Assembly: GCF_900215485.1 (NCBI RefSeq) | Contig: NZ_OCMZ01000001.1 | Coordinates: forward strand, 1,054,001-1,118,000 | Direction of reading: 5' to 3' | DNA length: 64,000 nucleotides | Source: Nitrosovibrio sp. Nv4 | Lineage (GTDB): Bacteria; Pseudomonadota; Gammaproteobacteria; Burkholderiales; Nitrosomonadaceae | Shown: positions 55,276 through 63,879 of the stretch, in pieces | Position numbering within the stretch: position 1 is the stretch's first letter | Layout of the letters: every line of letters begins with the position of its first letter | The notes under the pieces: generated by a model | Told to the model about the DNA's origin: nothing | Seen by the model: only the letters and a program-made list of their open reading frames with translations | Databases searched by the model: none | Position numbers and translations under genes: made by a program

Positions 55276-56413
55276 GCGCCGATTAGAACCCTGGTTTCGC
55301 CCACAGTGGAACTATCTCTTTCGCGAACCCAGCGCAAAGGTTATCCAGTTTTTGATTAATCGGCGACGCAAGAACGAAGGTCTGCAACTGGCTGAAGAAA
55401 AATTCGACCCGGATGAAGAAGACAGCTTGAATCAAATTGTCGACCTGATGATGGATCAGATGCGCGGGCGGTTCAAACCGGGAGGATATGAGCGGGGCGG
55501 TAATACAAAAACGCACGGCATCGTGCATGGTACGGTAACCATACGAGATGATTTGCCGGAACACTGTCGCAAAGGTATTTTCGCTAATCCGCGCAGTTAC
55601 CCGGCTTATATACGCTACTCCGGACCAGGACCCAATGTACCTGCCGATATTAACGATGTTGGTTTTATGAGCATGGCGGTGAAACTCATGGGTGTTCCGG
55701 GCGAAAAACTTATGAGTGAGGAAAAATTTACCCAGGATTTTATCACCACCAGTGGCGGCGCGACGTTTGTCACACCCAACACCCGGGAAAATGTCAAACT
55801 GCAATACTGGAGCCTGGTAGATATGACGCTTTATTATTTTCTCAATCCGAAGGATACACACTTGCTTGACTTCTTCATGCAGAGTCTGTGGAATGAAACC
55901 CAGTATAACCCGTTGGGACAACGTTACTGGAGTTGCACTCCCTATCTGTTGGGTGAAGGACAGGCCATGATGTACTCATTCGTGCCAAAAACGTCAGAAG
56001 TTGAAACTCATATTCCTGGTCTGCCATTTGGCACACCGCCTTTCAATTATCTGCGGGAGAACATGATCAAGACTTTGGATGAGAAAGATGTTGAGTTTGA
56101 TCTTATGATTCAAATACAGACGGATCCTCATTTAATGCCTATTGAAGATGGCTCAGTACGTTGGCCGGAAAAGCTTTCCCCGTTTATTCCTGCTGCTACA
56201 GTTCATATCCCGAAACAGAAATTTGATACCGAGGCGTACCTTGAGTTTGCCAAGCGACTGAAAATGAATCCCTGGCATTGCCTTCCTGAACATAGGCCAT
56301 TAGGCAATCTGAATCGAGCGCGCTTTAGAATGTATTATGAGTTATCCAACTTTCGGCAGGAGATGAATCAAACCACCCATCTTGAACCAACCGGGGATGA
56401 AAAATTCGATTAG
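55208..56413 (+). CDS. Catalase-fold haem protein (catalase-related / allene-oxide-synthase-like)
   Basis: This 401-residue protein follows the catalase fold. The distal His is expected in NTKTHGIVHGTVTI (His103). RSYPAYIRYSGPGP corresponds to the catalase RFS segment, NDVGFMSMAVKLMG to the distal-Asn strand region, and HRPLGNLNRARF to the conserved C-terminal part. The proximal Tyr is probably Tyr376 or 377 (RxxxY context). It is shorter than true catalases, a size and style shared with catalase-related enzymes that act on fatty acid hydroperoxides, such as coral allene oxide synthase. The ATG lies inside the DyP gene (68-base overlap); a GTG 12 bases upstream is an alternative. Substrate is inferred. 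Confidence 0.8.
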   Translation: MTKIKNRILKAIHNFLIQLLRIERRLEPWFRPQWNYLFREPSAKVIQFLINRRRKNEGLQLAEEKFDPDEEDSLNQIVDLMMDQMRGRFKPGGYERGGNTKTHGIVHGTVTIRDDLPEHCRKGIFANPRSYPAYIRYSGPGPNVPADINDVGFMSMAVKLMGVPGEKLMSEEKFTQDFITTSGGATFVTPNTRENVKLQYWSLVDMTLYYFLNPKDTHLLDFFMQSLWNETQYNPLGQRYWSCTPYLLGEGQAMMYSFVPKTSEVETHIPGLPFGTPPFNYLRENMIKTLDEKDVEFDLMIQIQTDPHLMPIEDGSVRWPEKLSPFIPAATVHIPKQKFDTEAYLEFAKRLKMNPWHCLPEHRPLGNLNRARFRMYYELSNFRQEMNQTTHLEPTGDEKFD

Positions 56414-56533
56414 TATTTTTTACAGCGTCACTATTTATTTCAGGACAACATAACAGGGCTAATAAAAATTGGCTTGAATGTCGAGAATCTACCGCTGTAA
56501 TTTCACCAAGCCTGTAATTTCACCCACCTCTCA

Positions 56534-58201
56534 TTAAATGGTTACACCGTTTGGAATGAATCTTGGATTCATGCGGTCATAGGCGAAAGAACGTCTGCTA
56601 TTTCTCTGATCAATTTCCTCTTCTATTTCTTCCAACCTGTCTCCGAACCGCTTTATCACCTCGCGCGCTTCAGGATCGAATTGCTGTGGTTTGTACTGAC
56701 CAATGGAGTTGACACGAAAATTCGTCACGAAATAGGTCCAGGTTTGCGAATAAGCAGCTCGAAAAGCAGGCTGAAACTTCAGTAATTCATCTGCATCAAT
56801 TTTGGTGTTTTTTCCCGCCGGAGGTGGCGTATAAGCTGAATGCGGCATATTGGGAACGAACCCGGGATATTTGTATTGGTTGAAGTGAATGCAGGAATGA
56901 AAAGCAGTACATAGAAAAATGATGTGACCGAGAGTCTCGCTCAGCTCTTGCCTGGAACCGAATCTGGCAGGAAACCCAGGAATTCTGCCGCGATCTCGTG
57001 CATTGATATCATTTGCCCATGCCTGAATTTCATGGTCTTCAGTAACATCAGCTTCAGATTTGTAATATAAATCGACATATTCTTTGATAAAACTTTGAAT
57101 TGCATTCCATAACAAGATGCCATCATCGCGATAGGGATAAAAAAGATCAGGATTATCGACTTCCCGCTTCGCAATATCATTGGGAAAGGCCGATTCCTTA
57201 AAATTAAAGCTCGTCATGCCATTGGCCATGCACTGAGTCATAGCGTCATAGTCTCCGGCAAATAACTCGCCGTACCGGCCTGGACGTCCTTTCCGGTCTT
57301 TCAGGAAAGTGTGCTGGTGATTAACGTTGAGTGTATATTGAAGATGTGGATTTAATAGAATATAGAGCGGGTGAGATTTATAAAGCTGTCTGCGTGAAGC
57401 CATGATGATGGCTTCCATGACGTAATGAATACGGGTCGCATGGGTATACAGTATGTGATGGTTGCCATCTGCGACTTGGGCGAACATCTTTGCTGTCAGC
57501 CAAAGATTGCCGTCTTTTGAGGTATAGATCGCATTATCGGGCCTGGCATCCTGGTATAACTGTATGGCAATCGGCCGCAACATGCCATCCGACTGCAGAA
57601 ACAACACGACGAGCGGAGTCGTGACATATTGTTTCTGGCCGCCGTCGATATACCCGGGGTTTGACTGCAATATATATAAATCCGCATAGTCCAGGATGTA
57701 TACGCGCTTTTGCTCGGTGGCAGCCGTATAGTCAATCTCATCAATCTGCTCTTCAAAAATCTTTCGGATTTCAGATTCCGGCAGCTTTTCCGATAGAGGA
57801 TTCTGACGGGTTACAGCGCGCAATACGACGGGATTTACTCCAATGACACGTTGCAGGCCGAATATCAGATCTTGCTGAAAATTATCCACCAGATCGGGGT
57901 TTGGAGGACTAGACGGATAAAAAACGTAGTCTCGATAGCTTTCCATCGGCTTGCCGAGCAGGTAGCGTAAAAAGGTAACCGATAGACTGGGTAAACTTGG
58001 AATCAACTGTAAAAGATTCATCCCCCCACGGAGCCAATATCCAAGCCCGGGTCTCTCCTCCCGCGGCAGTTTGCGCACGACAGCAATAGTACTGGCATAC
58101 TCATATGCGTATTGATACTGGGCTTGCCTTTGAAGAAGATAATTTTTCCGATCTTCTGCTTTCCGTATATTTTCTTCATTCTGTGGCAGCTTATTCGACA
58201 C
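56534..58201 (-). CDS. Lipoxygenase
   Basis: This 555-residue non-haem iron dioxygenase inserts oxygen into polyunsaturated fatty acids. The core helix reads WLTAKMFAQVADGNHHILYT, with ligands His249 and His254. The second pair lies in CTAFHSCIHFNQYKYPGF as His435 and His439, the His-type fourth ligand seen in mammalian 12/15-lipoxygenases rather than the plant Asn. The chain ends PNGVTI, giving the C-terminal Ile ligand (Ile555). RRQLYKSHPLYILLNPH also matches. There is no N-terminal PLAT domain and no clear signal peptide. A GTG start has AAAGGAG seven bases upstream. It follows the COX-like gene by 184 bases on the same strand. Confidence 0.93.
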   Translation of the reverse strand: MSNKLPQNEENIRKAEDRKNYLLQRQAQYQYAYEYASTIAVVRKLPREERPGLGYWLRGGMNLLQLIPSLPSLSVTFLRYLLGKPMESYRDYVFYPSSPPNPDLVDNFQQDLIFGLQRVIGVNPVVLRAVTRQNPLSEKLPESEIRKIFEEQIDEIDYTAATEQKRVYILDYADLYILQSNPGYIDGGQKQYVTTPLVVLFLQSDGMLRPIAIQLYQDARPDNAIYTSKDGNLWLTAKMFAQVADGNHHILYTHATRIHYVMEAIIMASRRQLYKSHPLYILLNPHLQYTLNVNHQHTFLKDRKGRPGRYGELFAGDYDAMTQCMANGMTSFNFKESAFPNDIAKREVDNPDLFYPYRDDGILLWNAIQSFIKEYVDLYYKSEADVTEDHEIQAWANDINARDRGRIPGFPARFGSRQELSETLGHIIFLCTAFHSCIHFNQYKYPGFVPNMPHSAYTPPPAGKNTKIDADELLKFQPAFRAAYSQTWTYFVTNFRVNSIGQYKPQQFDPEAREVIKRFGDRLEEIEEEIDQRNSRRSFAYDRMNPRFIPNGVTI

Positions 58202-58385
58202 GGGGCACTCCTTTATAGAAAATAAACTTCGCTTGATTTCTATAGCTTTTCTATATGCACTATGTTAAGAATTTTACTGCGATGGGTATTCCGGAAAACG
58301 TGATCGCTAATTTCCGGCTGAACGTGACCAGTCAAACAAAAAAGCATCTTGATATTCGAGATCGCTTCCACATTTAAGTCCAACC

Positions 58386-59993
58386 TTAGCTGCCTGATGA
58401 CAGAGTAGATGTTTTGAAGCTTGCAACGACCATATCGCTATCCCTTACGTTACGGTTGACAATATCTGCAAGTGAGTTTGTTTCTTCAATAACAGATTGT
58501 CCAACCTTTGAAAATGTCGTCTCGTTGTGTACGTAGATCGATACAAGCGGGTTTGTCAGCGCGTGGGTAAACGCATCGTAACCAACCATCCGTACCATAA
58601 GGCGTCCAAGATTAAAGCCTTCATCATGATCTTCGGCAGATATACCGACCTGCCACTCCAGATCCTCGATCCGGTCCCTGTAGAGTTCCTTCAGTTCTCG
58701 CTGTAGTTCATGATCATCTGTCAATTCCTCGAAACTCATCAAGCGAGGCATGCTGAATGCTGCCCGATAGTCGTTGAATGAGCGCAGCCTAGCCTGGCGT
58801 CCCATTGCGACGGTGCGCTCCATGACACTTCTATTATCGTCCCCGATAGGAAGCGGATCGAAAAAGAAACTATGAGTATTGTGAAGACCAATACGACCGG
58901 CTCTCTGTATTGATGCAGCCGTTATCAGCGCCCCAATACCATATTGAGTTACCAAAGGGGTATTGTTACGAAAGTCATCCAGCTTGTATAACTTGTTATC
59001 AACCACGTAGTTTTCCGGGACCATCGAATGCCAGCGGTATAGGAGATTAAATTCCAGCGAGATCCAGTTGCTACGGTACCAGCGTTGCCTTTCCGCCAAA
59101 CCGGGAGATGGGTCAAGGGTAAAACCAAACTGTGTAAAGCGCGAGACGTAATCCCGCAAAACCACTTTAATCAGAAGCACAACCATGATGTTTCTGGCCG
59201 TCTGAAACAGGCGCTCATCATCCCATTTTGAATAGGCTTCTTTTAACAAGTCACAGATCCGGTTGTGTTCACGCAACATGAGCGTATTCATTATGGTGTA
59301 GCCAATCGACGAGTTGCCGTGCTCCAATCCAACGGCAAACATGCGTTTTAACCGTTTCTCGGGAACATTGTTAAAAACGAAATCCAAAGCGTATCGGGGG
59401 TGCAACTTCTCGAATTCTTTATTAGCGAACACCCAATTGCCCGTAGTCGTCTCGTCAACGTTAAAAATGTAGGGAGGATAAATATCTCCATCGATAATTT
59501 GATACTTCAGCTTTCCATCTTTTTGTAATCGTAAATAATGGGTAATTTCTTCGCGTAAACCATAGATCTGGCAAAGATCAATTTCATGATTCGATGTATT
59601 TTTTCGTCGATCGCGAAAATCTGTCCTGAGGAAGCTATCGGTAAACCATTGGGCAAAGAAAGAAAATAGTATGCTTGTATCGACCGAAGGTATTTCCTTA
59701 TTCTCTTTTCTTCGCCATAAATCAACGATTTTCTCTATGCCCGGAAGATTCTGATCTCCTTCCACCTCTGGCAGATGTCGTCCGGTAAATGACCTGTCAG
59801 TCAAGGATTGCCATGTTGTGTACGACGAAGCCATTGAAAAAGGCCTGGGCCGAGGGTTTGTGGAATAGGCCTGCCAATTGATAAAAGCGTTACTGATAAA
59901 CCGCCGCAACAACGTTATCCGCGAGGCAATCCTGACGATCCCCGGGAACCTGTTTGCAATCCAAAAAACGATCCGAAAAAAGAATTCATCCAT
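58386..59993 (-). CDS. Cyclooxygenase-like animal-type haem peroxidase
   Basis: This 535-residue protein resembles prostaglandin-endoperoxide synthases over most of its length. The markers are SFFAQWFTDSFLRTD (112-125), LKYQIIDGDIYPP, LREHNRICDLLKE (240-252), EFNLLYRWHSMVPE (314-327), RSFNDYRAAF and SFEELTDDHEL. Tyr319 matches the catalytic Tyr385, and His322 matches the proximal haem ligand His388 (ovine COX-1 numbering). The distal His207 position is Asp119 (FTHQF becomes FTDSF), so peroxidase activity may be altered or lost. The amphipathic N-terminus suggests membrane association. AAAGGAG precedes the ATG. A fatty acid dioxygenase role is inferred. Confidence 0.9.
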   Translation of the reverse strand: MDEFFFRIVFWIANRFPGIVRIASRITLLRRFISNAFINWQAYSTNPRPRPFSMASSYTTWQSLTDRSFTGRHLPEVEGDQNLPGIEKIVDLWRRKENKEIPSVDTSILFSFFAQWFTDSFLRTDFRDRRKNTSNHEIDLCQIYGLREEITHYLRLQKDGKLKYQIIDGDIYPPYIFNVDETTTGNWVFANKEFEKLHPRYALDFVFNNVPEKRLKRMFAVGLEHGNSSIGYTIMNTLMLREHNRICDLLKEAYSKWDDERLFQTARNIMVVLLIKVVLRDYVSRFTQFGFTLDPSPGLAERQRWYRSNWISLEFNLLYRWHSMVPENYVVDNKLYKLDDFRNNTPLVTQYGIGALITAASIQRAGRIGLHNTHSFFFDPLPIGDDNRSVMERTVAMGRQARLRSFNDYRAAFSMPRLMSFEELTDDHELQRELKELYRDRIEDLEWQVGISAEDHDEGFNLGRLMVRMVGYDAFTHALTNPLVSIYVHNETTFSKVGQSVIEETNSLADIVNRNVRDSDMVVASFKTSTLSSGS

Positions 59994-60452
59994 AATTTCG
60001 TACTCCTTTTTCGTTCAATGCGGCAACATTGATGACTTGCATATTCTTCTGTGGTTTAGAACGTTAGTGTATGTGCGGCCAATTTATAACTAAAAGAAGA
60101 TGAACGAATGGGAAGCGCGAGTCATGGCTCTGGCTCCTGAATTATGGAAGAAGAGTGCGATCAAGAAGAAACATGAATAATAGGAACACGCGAATAAACT
60201 TCAGTACGCTAGCGCACATCATGCTCATCGTTCGCTGCTGACGGACGTGAATTCTGCAAAGCGCGCGCACTCTTTGCCATATCAAGGTCTCCTTCTCGGA
60301 ATCTCCGTTCGCGCAACGTTATTTCTTAAAGCGCTTTTGGTTACCTTTAATTCCGCGCAATTCGTGTTGGCCGGCCGGTTGGAAAAACCTGAAAATGAAC
60401 TATCATAAAATGTCATTACCTTTTATCTTCAATTAGCAAGTAAGGGAATTCG
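59994..60452. other. Divergent intergenic region between the COX-like and protease genes
   Basis: These 459 bases hold the promoters of the minus-strand COX-LOX unit and the plus-strand protease unit. No gene was recognised. A 26-codon frame at 60100-60180 follows AAAAGAAG but has no further support. The last part, near 60,395-60,445, is A+T-rich and is a plausible place for the protease promoter. Confidence 0.4.
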
Positions 60453-62516
60453 ATGCCCCCGTCCAACCGCCCACCGGAAGAACAAACCCGGGTGCAATCC
60501 TTTGACCCGCTGCAGCTTGACCGCTCGGTAATTGCTATCCCGCTTCTCCGTGAGATGGAGAAGGAGCTTCGGCGGATTAAAGTTTTCCAGGATGAGCATC
60601 CCTTTGATCCACTCGAGTTCAACAGTGTTATCGAGTACGAGGGGGCGTATCCGGGTACGGTGGAGGAAATACGAGAGGTAATCGTCGAGATGGCCCAGCA
60701 TGCAGCAAACAGCGCTTTGGCAGCATCGAAAAAACGTCTTGAAGACCTCGAAGAGATGGCGCCCGCCGGGGCACAGGTTTCGGATGATGCGGCCAAGGAC
60801 CGCGCTGCCATTTACGGAAACATGCCTTTGATGGAGCAGAAACGGCATGCCGCGCTCGAAGATGCAATCCGGACGCAAAAAATTGGACCGGTTCTAGAGG
60901 AGGGAGCATACCGTTTCAGTTTTGCCAACCTGCACGCTACCATTATCCGGCGTTTATTGGCCGCAAATGACAGACTGGGGATGCCGGGGGAAATGCAGAC
61001 CAAACCCATCATTCAAATTCATCCGACCCGATATGAGCTTATCGTCGATTTGAACCTTGAATACCCTGGCGGTCGCATGGCGGCGCGGCGCTGGGTTTTC
61101 AAGAACATTGAGAAGGCTAAAGAACTGGCGAATGTAAGGGATGCAGGTCAGGATGTTCATCTCAAAAAAGATCAGCGTGAAAGCAACTACGTATTCGCAC
61201 GACTGGAAGCGCGGGTCATCAAAGCGCTTATCGATCTGGATATAGAGGAAGCTAAAACGGAAGCCAGCAAGGTGTCAGCCAGAAATGATGCACGAACCGG
61301 CGGCTCAAGCCGCGTGCCGAAAATCGATCCAAGCACATTCCGCGCGATCTTTCGTATCTGGCCCGATTTCGAGATATCCGCGTATATCAACAAATCCATT
61401 GCCACAGTGAAAGCCGATGCTGCGCAAAATTCTTTTTCCGCCCACGGCACTGGAATCACATGGGCGGTTATGGATTCGGGAATCAAGCACGATCATGAGC
61501 ACTTTCGCAAATACAATAATATCGACCCGGATTCCAAATGGCATAGGGATTTTACCGTGGATGGCGGTGGTCCTTTCGAAGATGAAAATGGACATGGTAC
61601 ACATGTCGCCGGGATTATTGCTGGCGAATGGCCCGTTCCAATCGATGCGCTCATGGCTCCAAACGCTCCTCCGGATGCACCCATGCCGGCAGTGCGCATT
61701 CCTGTTGCGGTCTCGCGCTATCTGAAAAAAGATTCCGAGGATGTCGAGTACCAGCCGATAAAACTCGTGGAGGGCATGAGCGGCATGGCGCCCCGATGCA
61801 AGCTCGTGAGCTTGCGCGTACTGGATGAAAACGGGAAAGGCAGCGTTAGCAACCTTATCGCCGCCATCGGTCACGTGCAGGAAATCAACGGTTATGGTCG
61901 AAGACTTTTAATTCATGGTGTAAACATAAGCCTGGGATATTCTTTCGAGCCCGAGTGGTTTGCGTGCGGGCAGAGTCCGCTTTGCGTAGAGGTGGACCGC
62001 TTGGTAAAAACCGGTGTTGTCGTTGTTGTTGCAGCTGGCAATACCGGATATGGGACACTCAAGTCCACCATCGGCGCCTCGACCGCGGGCATGGCCCTGA
62101 CAATCAATGACCCCGGCAATGCCGACCTCGCCATTACCGTTGGCTCGACGCACCGCGACATGCCCCATGTTTATGGGGTATCGTACTTCTCCTCCAAAGG
62201 GCCGACGGGCGACGGCCGCCTCAAACCGGATCTTGTCGCTCCGGGCGAGAAGATTCTTTCTTGCGCGGCGGGTCACCTGAAAAGCGAGGGTGCGCGTGGC
62301 ATGGAGTGCGACTACGTAGAAACCAGCGGCACGAGTATGGCGGCTCCCCATGTCAGCGGAGTGATTGCGGCATTCCTGTCCGTGCGAACCGAATTCATCG
62401 GCAAGGCGGAACGCGTTAAGGATATCTTTCTCCACTCCGCCACGGATCTGCGGCGCGACCGCTACTTTCAGGGCGCGGGTCTGGTTGATCTGATGCGCGC
62501 CATTCAGTCAGTATGA
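60453..62516 (+). CDS. Subtilisin-family (S8) serine protease with long N-terminal region
   Basis: This 687-residue protein has a C-terminal subtilase domain with the full catalytic set: Asp341 (AVMDSGI), His381 (NGHGTHVAG), oxyanion Asn530 (VAAGNTG) and Ser628 (SGTSMAAPH). Residues 1-320 are charged and helical (Glu/Lys/Arg-rich) without a recognised domain and may be a regulatory or pro-region. There is no signal peptide, so it is probably cytoplasmic or exported by a non-classical route. AAGGGA precedes the ATG. It is the first gene of a plus-strand unit with the hydrolase 43 bases downstream. Confidence 0.9.
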   Translation: MPPSNRPPEEQTRVQSFDPLQLDRSVIAIPLLREMEKELRRIKVFQDEHPFDPLEFNSVIEYEGAYPGTVEEIREVIVEMAQHAANSALAASKKRLEDLEEMAPAGAQVSDDAAKDRAAIYGNMPLMEQKRHAALEDAIRTQKIGPVLEEGAYRFSFANLHATIIRRLLAANDRLGMPGEMQTKPIIQIHPTRYELIVDLNLEYPGGRMAARRWVFKNIEKAKELANVRDAGQDVHLKKDQRESNYVFARLEARVIKALIDLDIEEAKTEASKVSARNDARTGGSSRVPKIDPSTFRAIFRIWPDFEISAYINKSIATVKADAAQNSFSAHGTGITWAVMDSGIKHDHEHFRKYNNIDPDSKWHRDFTVDGGGPFEDENGHGTHVAGIIAGEWPVPIDALMAPNAPPDAPMPAVRIPVAVSRYLKKDSEDVEYQPIKLVEGMSGMAPRCKLVSLRVLDENGKGSVSNLIAAIGHVQEINGYGRRLLIHGVNISLGYSFEPEWFACGQSPLCVEVDRLVKTGVVVVVAAGNTGYGTLKSTIGASTAGMALTINDPGNADLAITVGSTHRDMPHVYGVSYFSSKGPTGDGRLKPDLVAPGEKILSCAAGHLKSEGARGMECDYVETSGTSMAAPHVSGVIAAFLSVRTEFIGKAERVKDIFLHSATDLRRDRYFQGAGLVDLMRAIQSV

Positions 62517-62559
62517 TCTCGCAAACAGGTCAATACCATAATAAAAGGAGGAGCACATT

Positions 62560-63876
62560 ATGAATGATATCGCGGGAATTCCTTATGTTGAAGCGCAATT
62601 CGACAAGAATGGCCGTCCGGCCAGCGATCAAGTCGTACTGCCAGCGGGGGTCACGGACGTCCTGATCATATCGCACGGATGGAATAACAACAAGACCAGA
62701 GCCGAGGAGCTTTATCGTAAATTCTTCGAGAACTTTGCCGCCGTTGCTCAACCCAACGATCTGCCTGGACGCAGCTTCGCCATCGTTGGGGTAATCTGGC
62801 CTTCAAAGGAATACGATGCTTCCGTTGCTGTTTCCGGCACACCCGGCACAGGACAAGGAGCTGCCGGCCTGGGCGGCGCAAATGGGGATTCTATCGACGC
62901 GATCGAGGAGAAGCTCGATCAGATGAAAGAAGTTTTCACCGAGCCCGGGCAACAACAACTTCTGGAGGAAGCGAAAGCATTACTTCCGGATATCGAGGAA
63001 AAAACCTCCGCACGGCTTGAATTCGCCAACAGAATGCGCTCATTGCTCGATCCCGGGGCGGCAACCAAGGACGATGCGTCAGACAGTTTCTTCAAGGATG
63101 ACGGCAATGAGCTAATGAAAAATTTGAAGGCTGATGAAGATGACCTGGATGAGGAGATCGCGAGCGCAGGTACCGGGGGCGGGGCATCGCTTGCCCTGGG
63201 GGTGGGGACCGTTGCCCCGCCGGAGGGTGGGGCGGCAGGACTCGTGGAGTTTTTCTCCGGGTTCAAAGCCGCAGTCGTGAACCTCCTGAACTATACAACT
63301 TACTACGAGATGAAGACTCGCGCCGGGGCGGTTGGCCGAAATGGTGTGGCTCCCCTCATAGACAAACTTGCGACGCAGGTGCAGGGTATTCATCTGATCG
63401 GTCATAGCTTCGGCGGCCGCGTGGTCGCCGCGGCCGCCGTCCATTCCAAAAACGATAAGATAAAAAGTATGACACTCGTACAGGCGGCTTTCTCGCAGAA
63501 CGGCTTTTCCAAGGGCGAGCAGGGATTTTTCCGGGGAGTGGTCGATAATCAGCGGATCAAGGGCCCTGTCCTCGTAACGCATACCCCTAACGACAGAGCG
63601 GTAGGCTTCGCGTATCCGCTTGCGTCCCGTATCGTTGGAGATAAAACCATGGCGTTTGGAGATAAAGACGACATGTTTGGCGCGATGGGTCGTAATGGAG
63701 CGCAGAAAATGGAAGCCGGTGAAACCGTTATTGGGGAGTTGCTGCCGGTGGGCTCCAGTTATGCATTCCAATCGGGTAAGTTCTTCAATCTCGAAGCCAG
63801 CGATTTCATTAAGGACCACAACGACGTAAAAGGGAAGGAAATAACCTACTTGTTGCGCAAGGCGCTCGCCGCTTGA
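62560..63876 (+). CDS. Alpha/beta-hydrolase (lipase/esterase-like)
   Basis: This 438-residue serine hydrolase has a nucleophile elbow GHSFGG (Ser283), an oxyanion-type strand LIISHGWNNN near residue 38, and a candidate catalytic His late in the chain (FIKDHND). A long insertion (about 95-255) between the first strand and the elbow is rich in Gly, Asp and Glu and may be a lid or linker. No signal peptide is seen. A strong AAGGAGG precedes the ATG. In this locus it could release fatty acids from lipids, but the substrate cannot be read from sequence. Confidence 0.8.
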   Translation: MNDIAGIPYVEAQFDKNGRPASDQVVLPAGVTDVLIISHGWNNNKTRAEELYRKFFENFAAVAQPNDLPGRSFAIVGVIWPSKEYDASVAVSGTPGTGQGAAGLGGANGDSIDAIEEKLDQMKEVFTEPGQQQLLEEAKALLPDIEEKTSARLEFANRMRSLLDPGAATKDDASDSFFKDDGNELMKNLKADEDDLDEEIASAGTGGGASLALGVGTVAPPEGGAAGLVEFFSGFKAAVVNLLNYTTYYEMKTRAGAVGRNGVAPLIDKLATQVQGIHLIGHSFGGRVVAAAAVHSKNDKIKSMTLVQAAFSQNGFSKGEQGFFRGVVDNQRIKGPVLVTHTPNDRAVGFAYPLASRIVGDKTMAFGDKDDMFGAMGRNGAQKMEAGETVIGELLPVGSSYAFQSGKFFNLEASDFIKDHNDVKGKEITYLLRKALAA

Positions 63877-63879
63877 AAC

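Noticed and set aside
56495-56524. 13-base direct repeat (CTGTAATTTCACC twice, 17 bases apart) between the convergent catalase-fold and LOX genes
   Set aside because: Only two short copies in A+T-rich intergenic DNA; no sign of a CRISPR array, attachment site or insertion.
60100-60180. 26-codon frame between the COX-like and protease genes
   Set aside because: Weak purine-rich leader and no other support.
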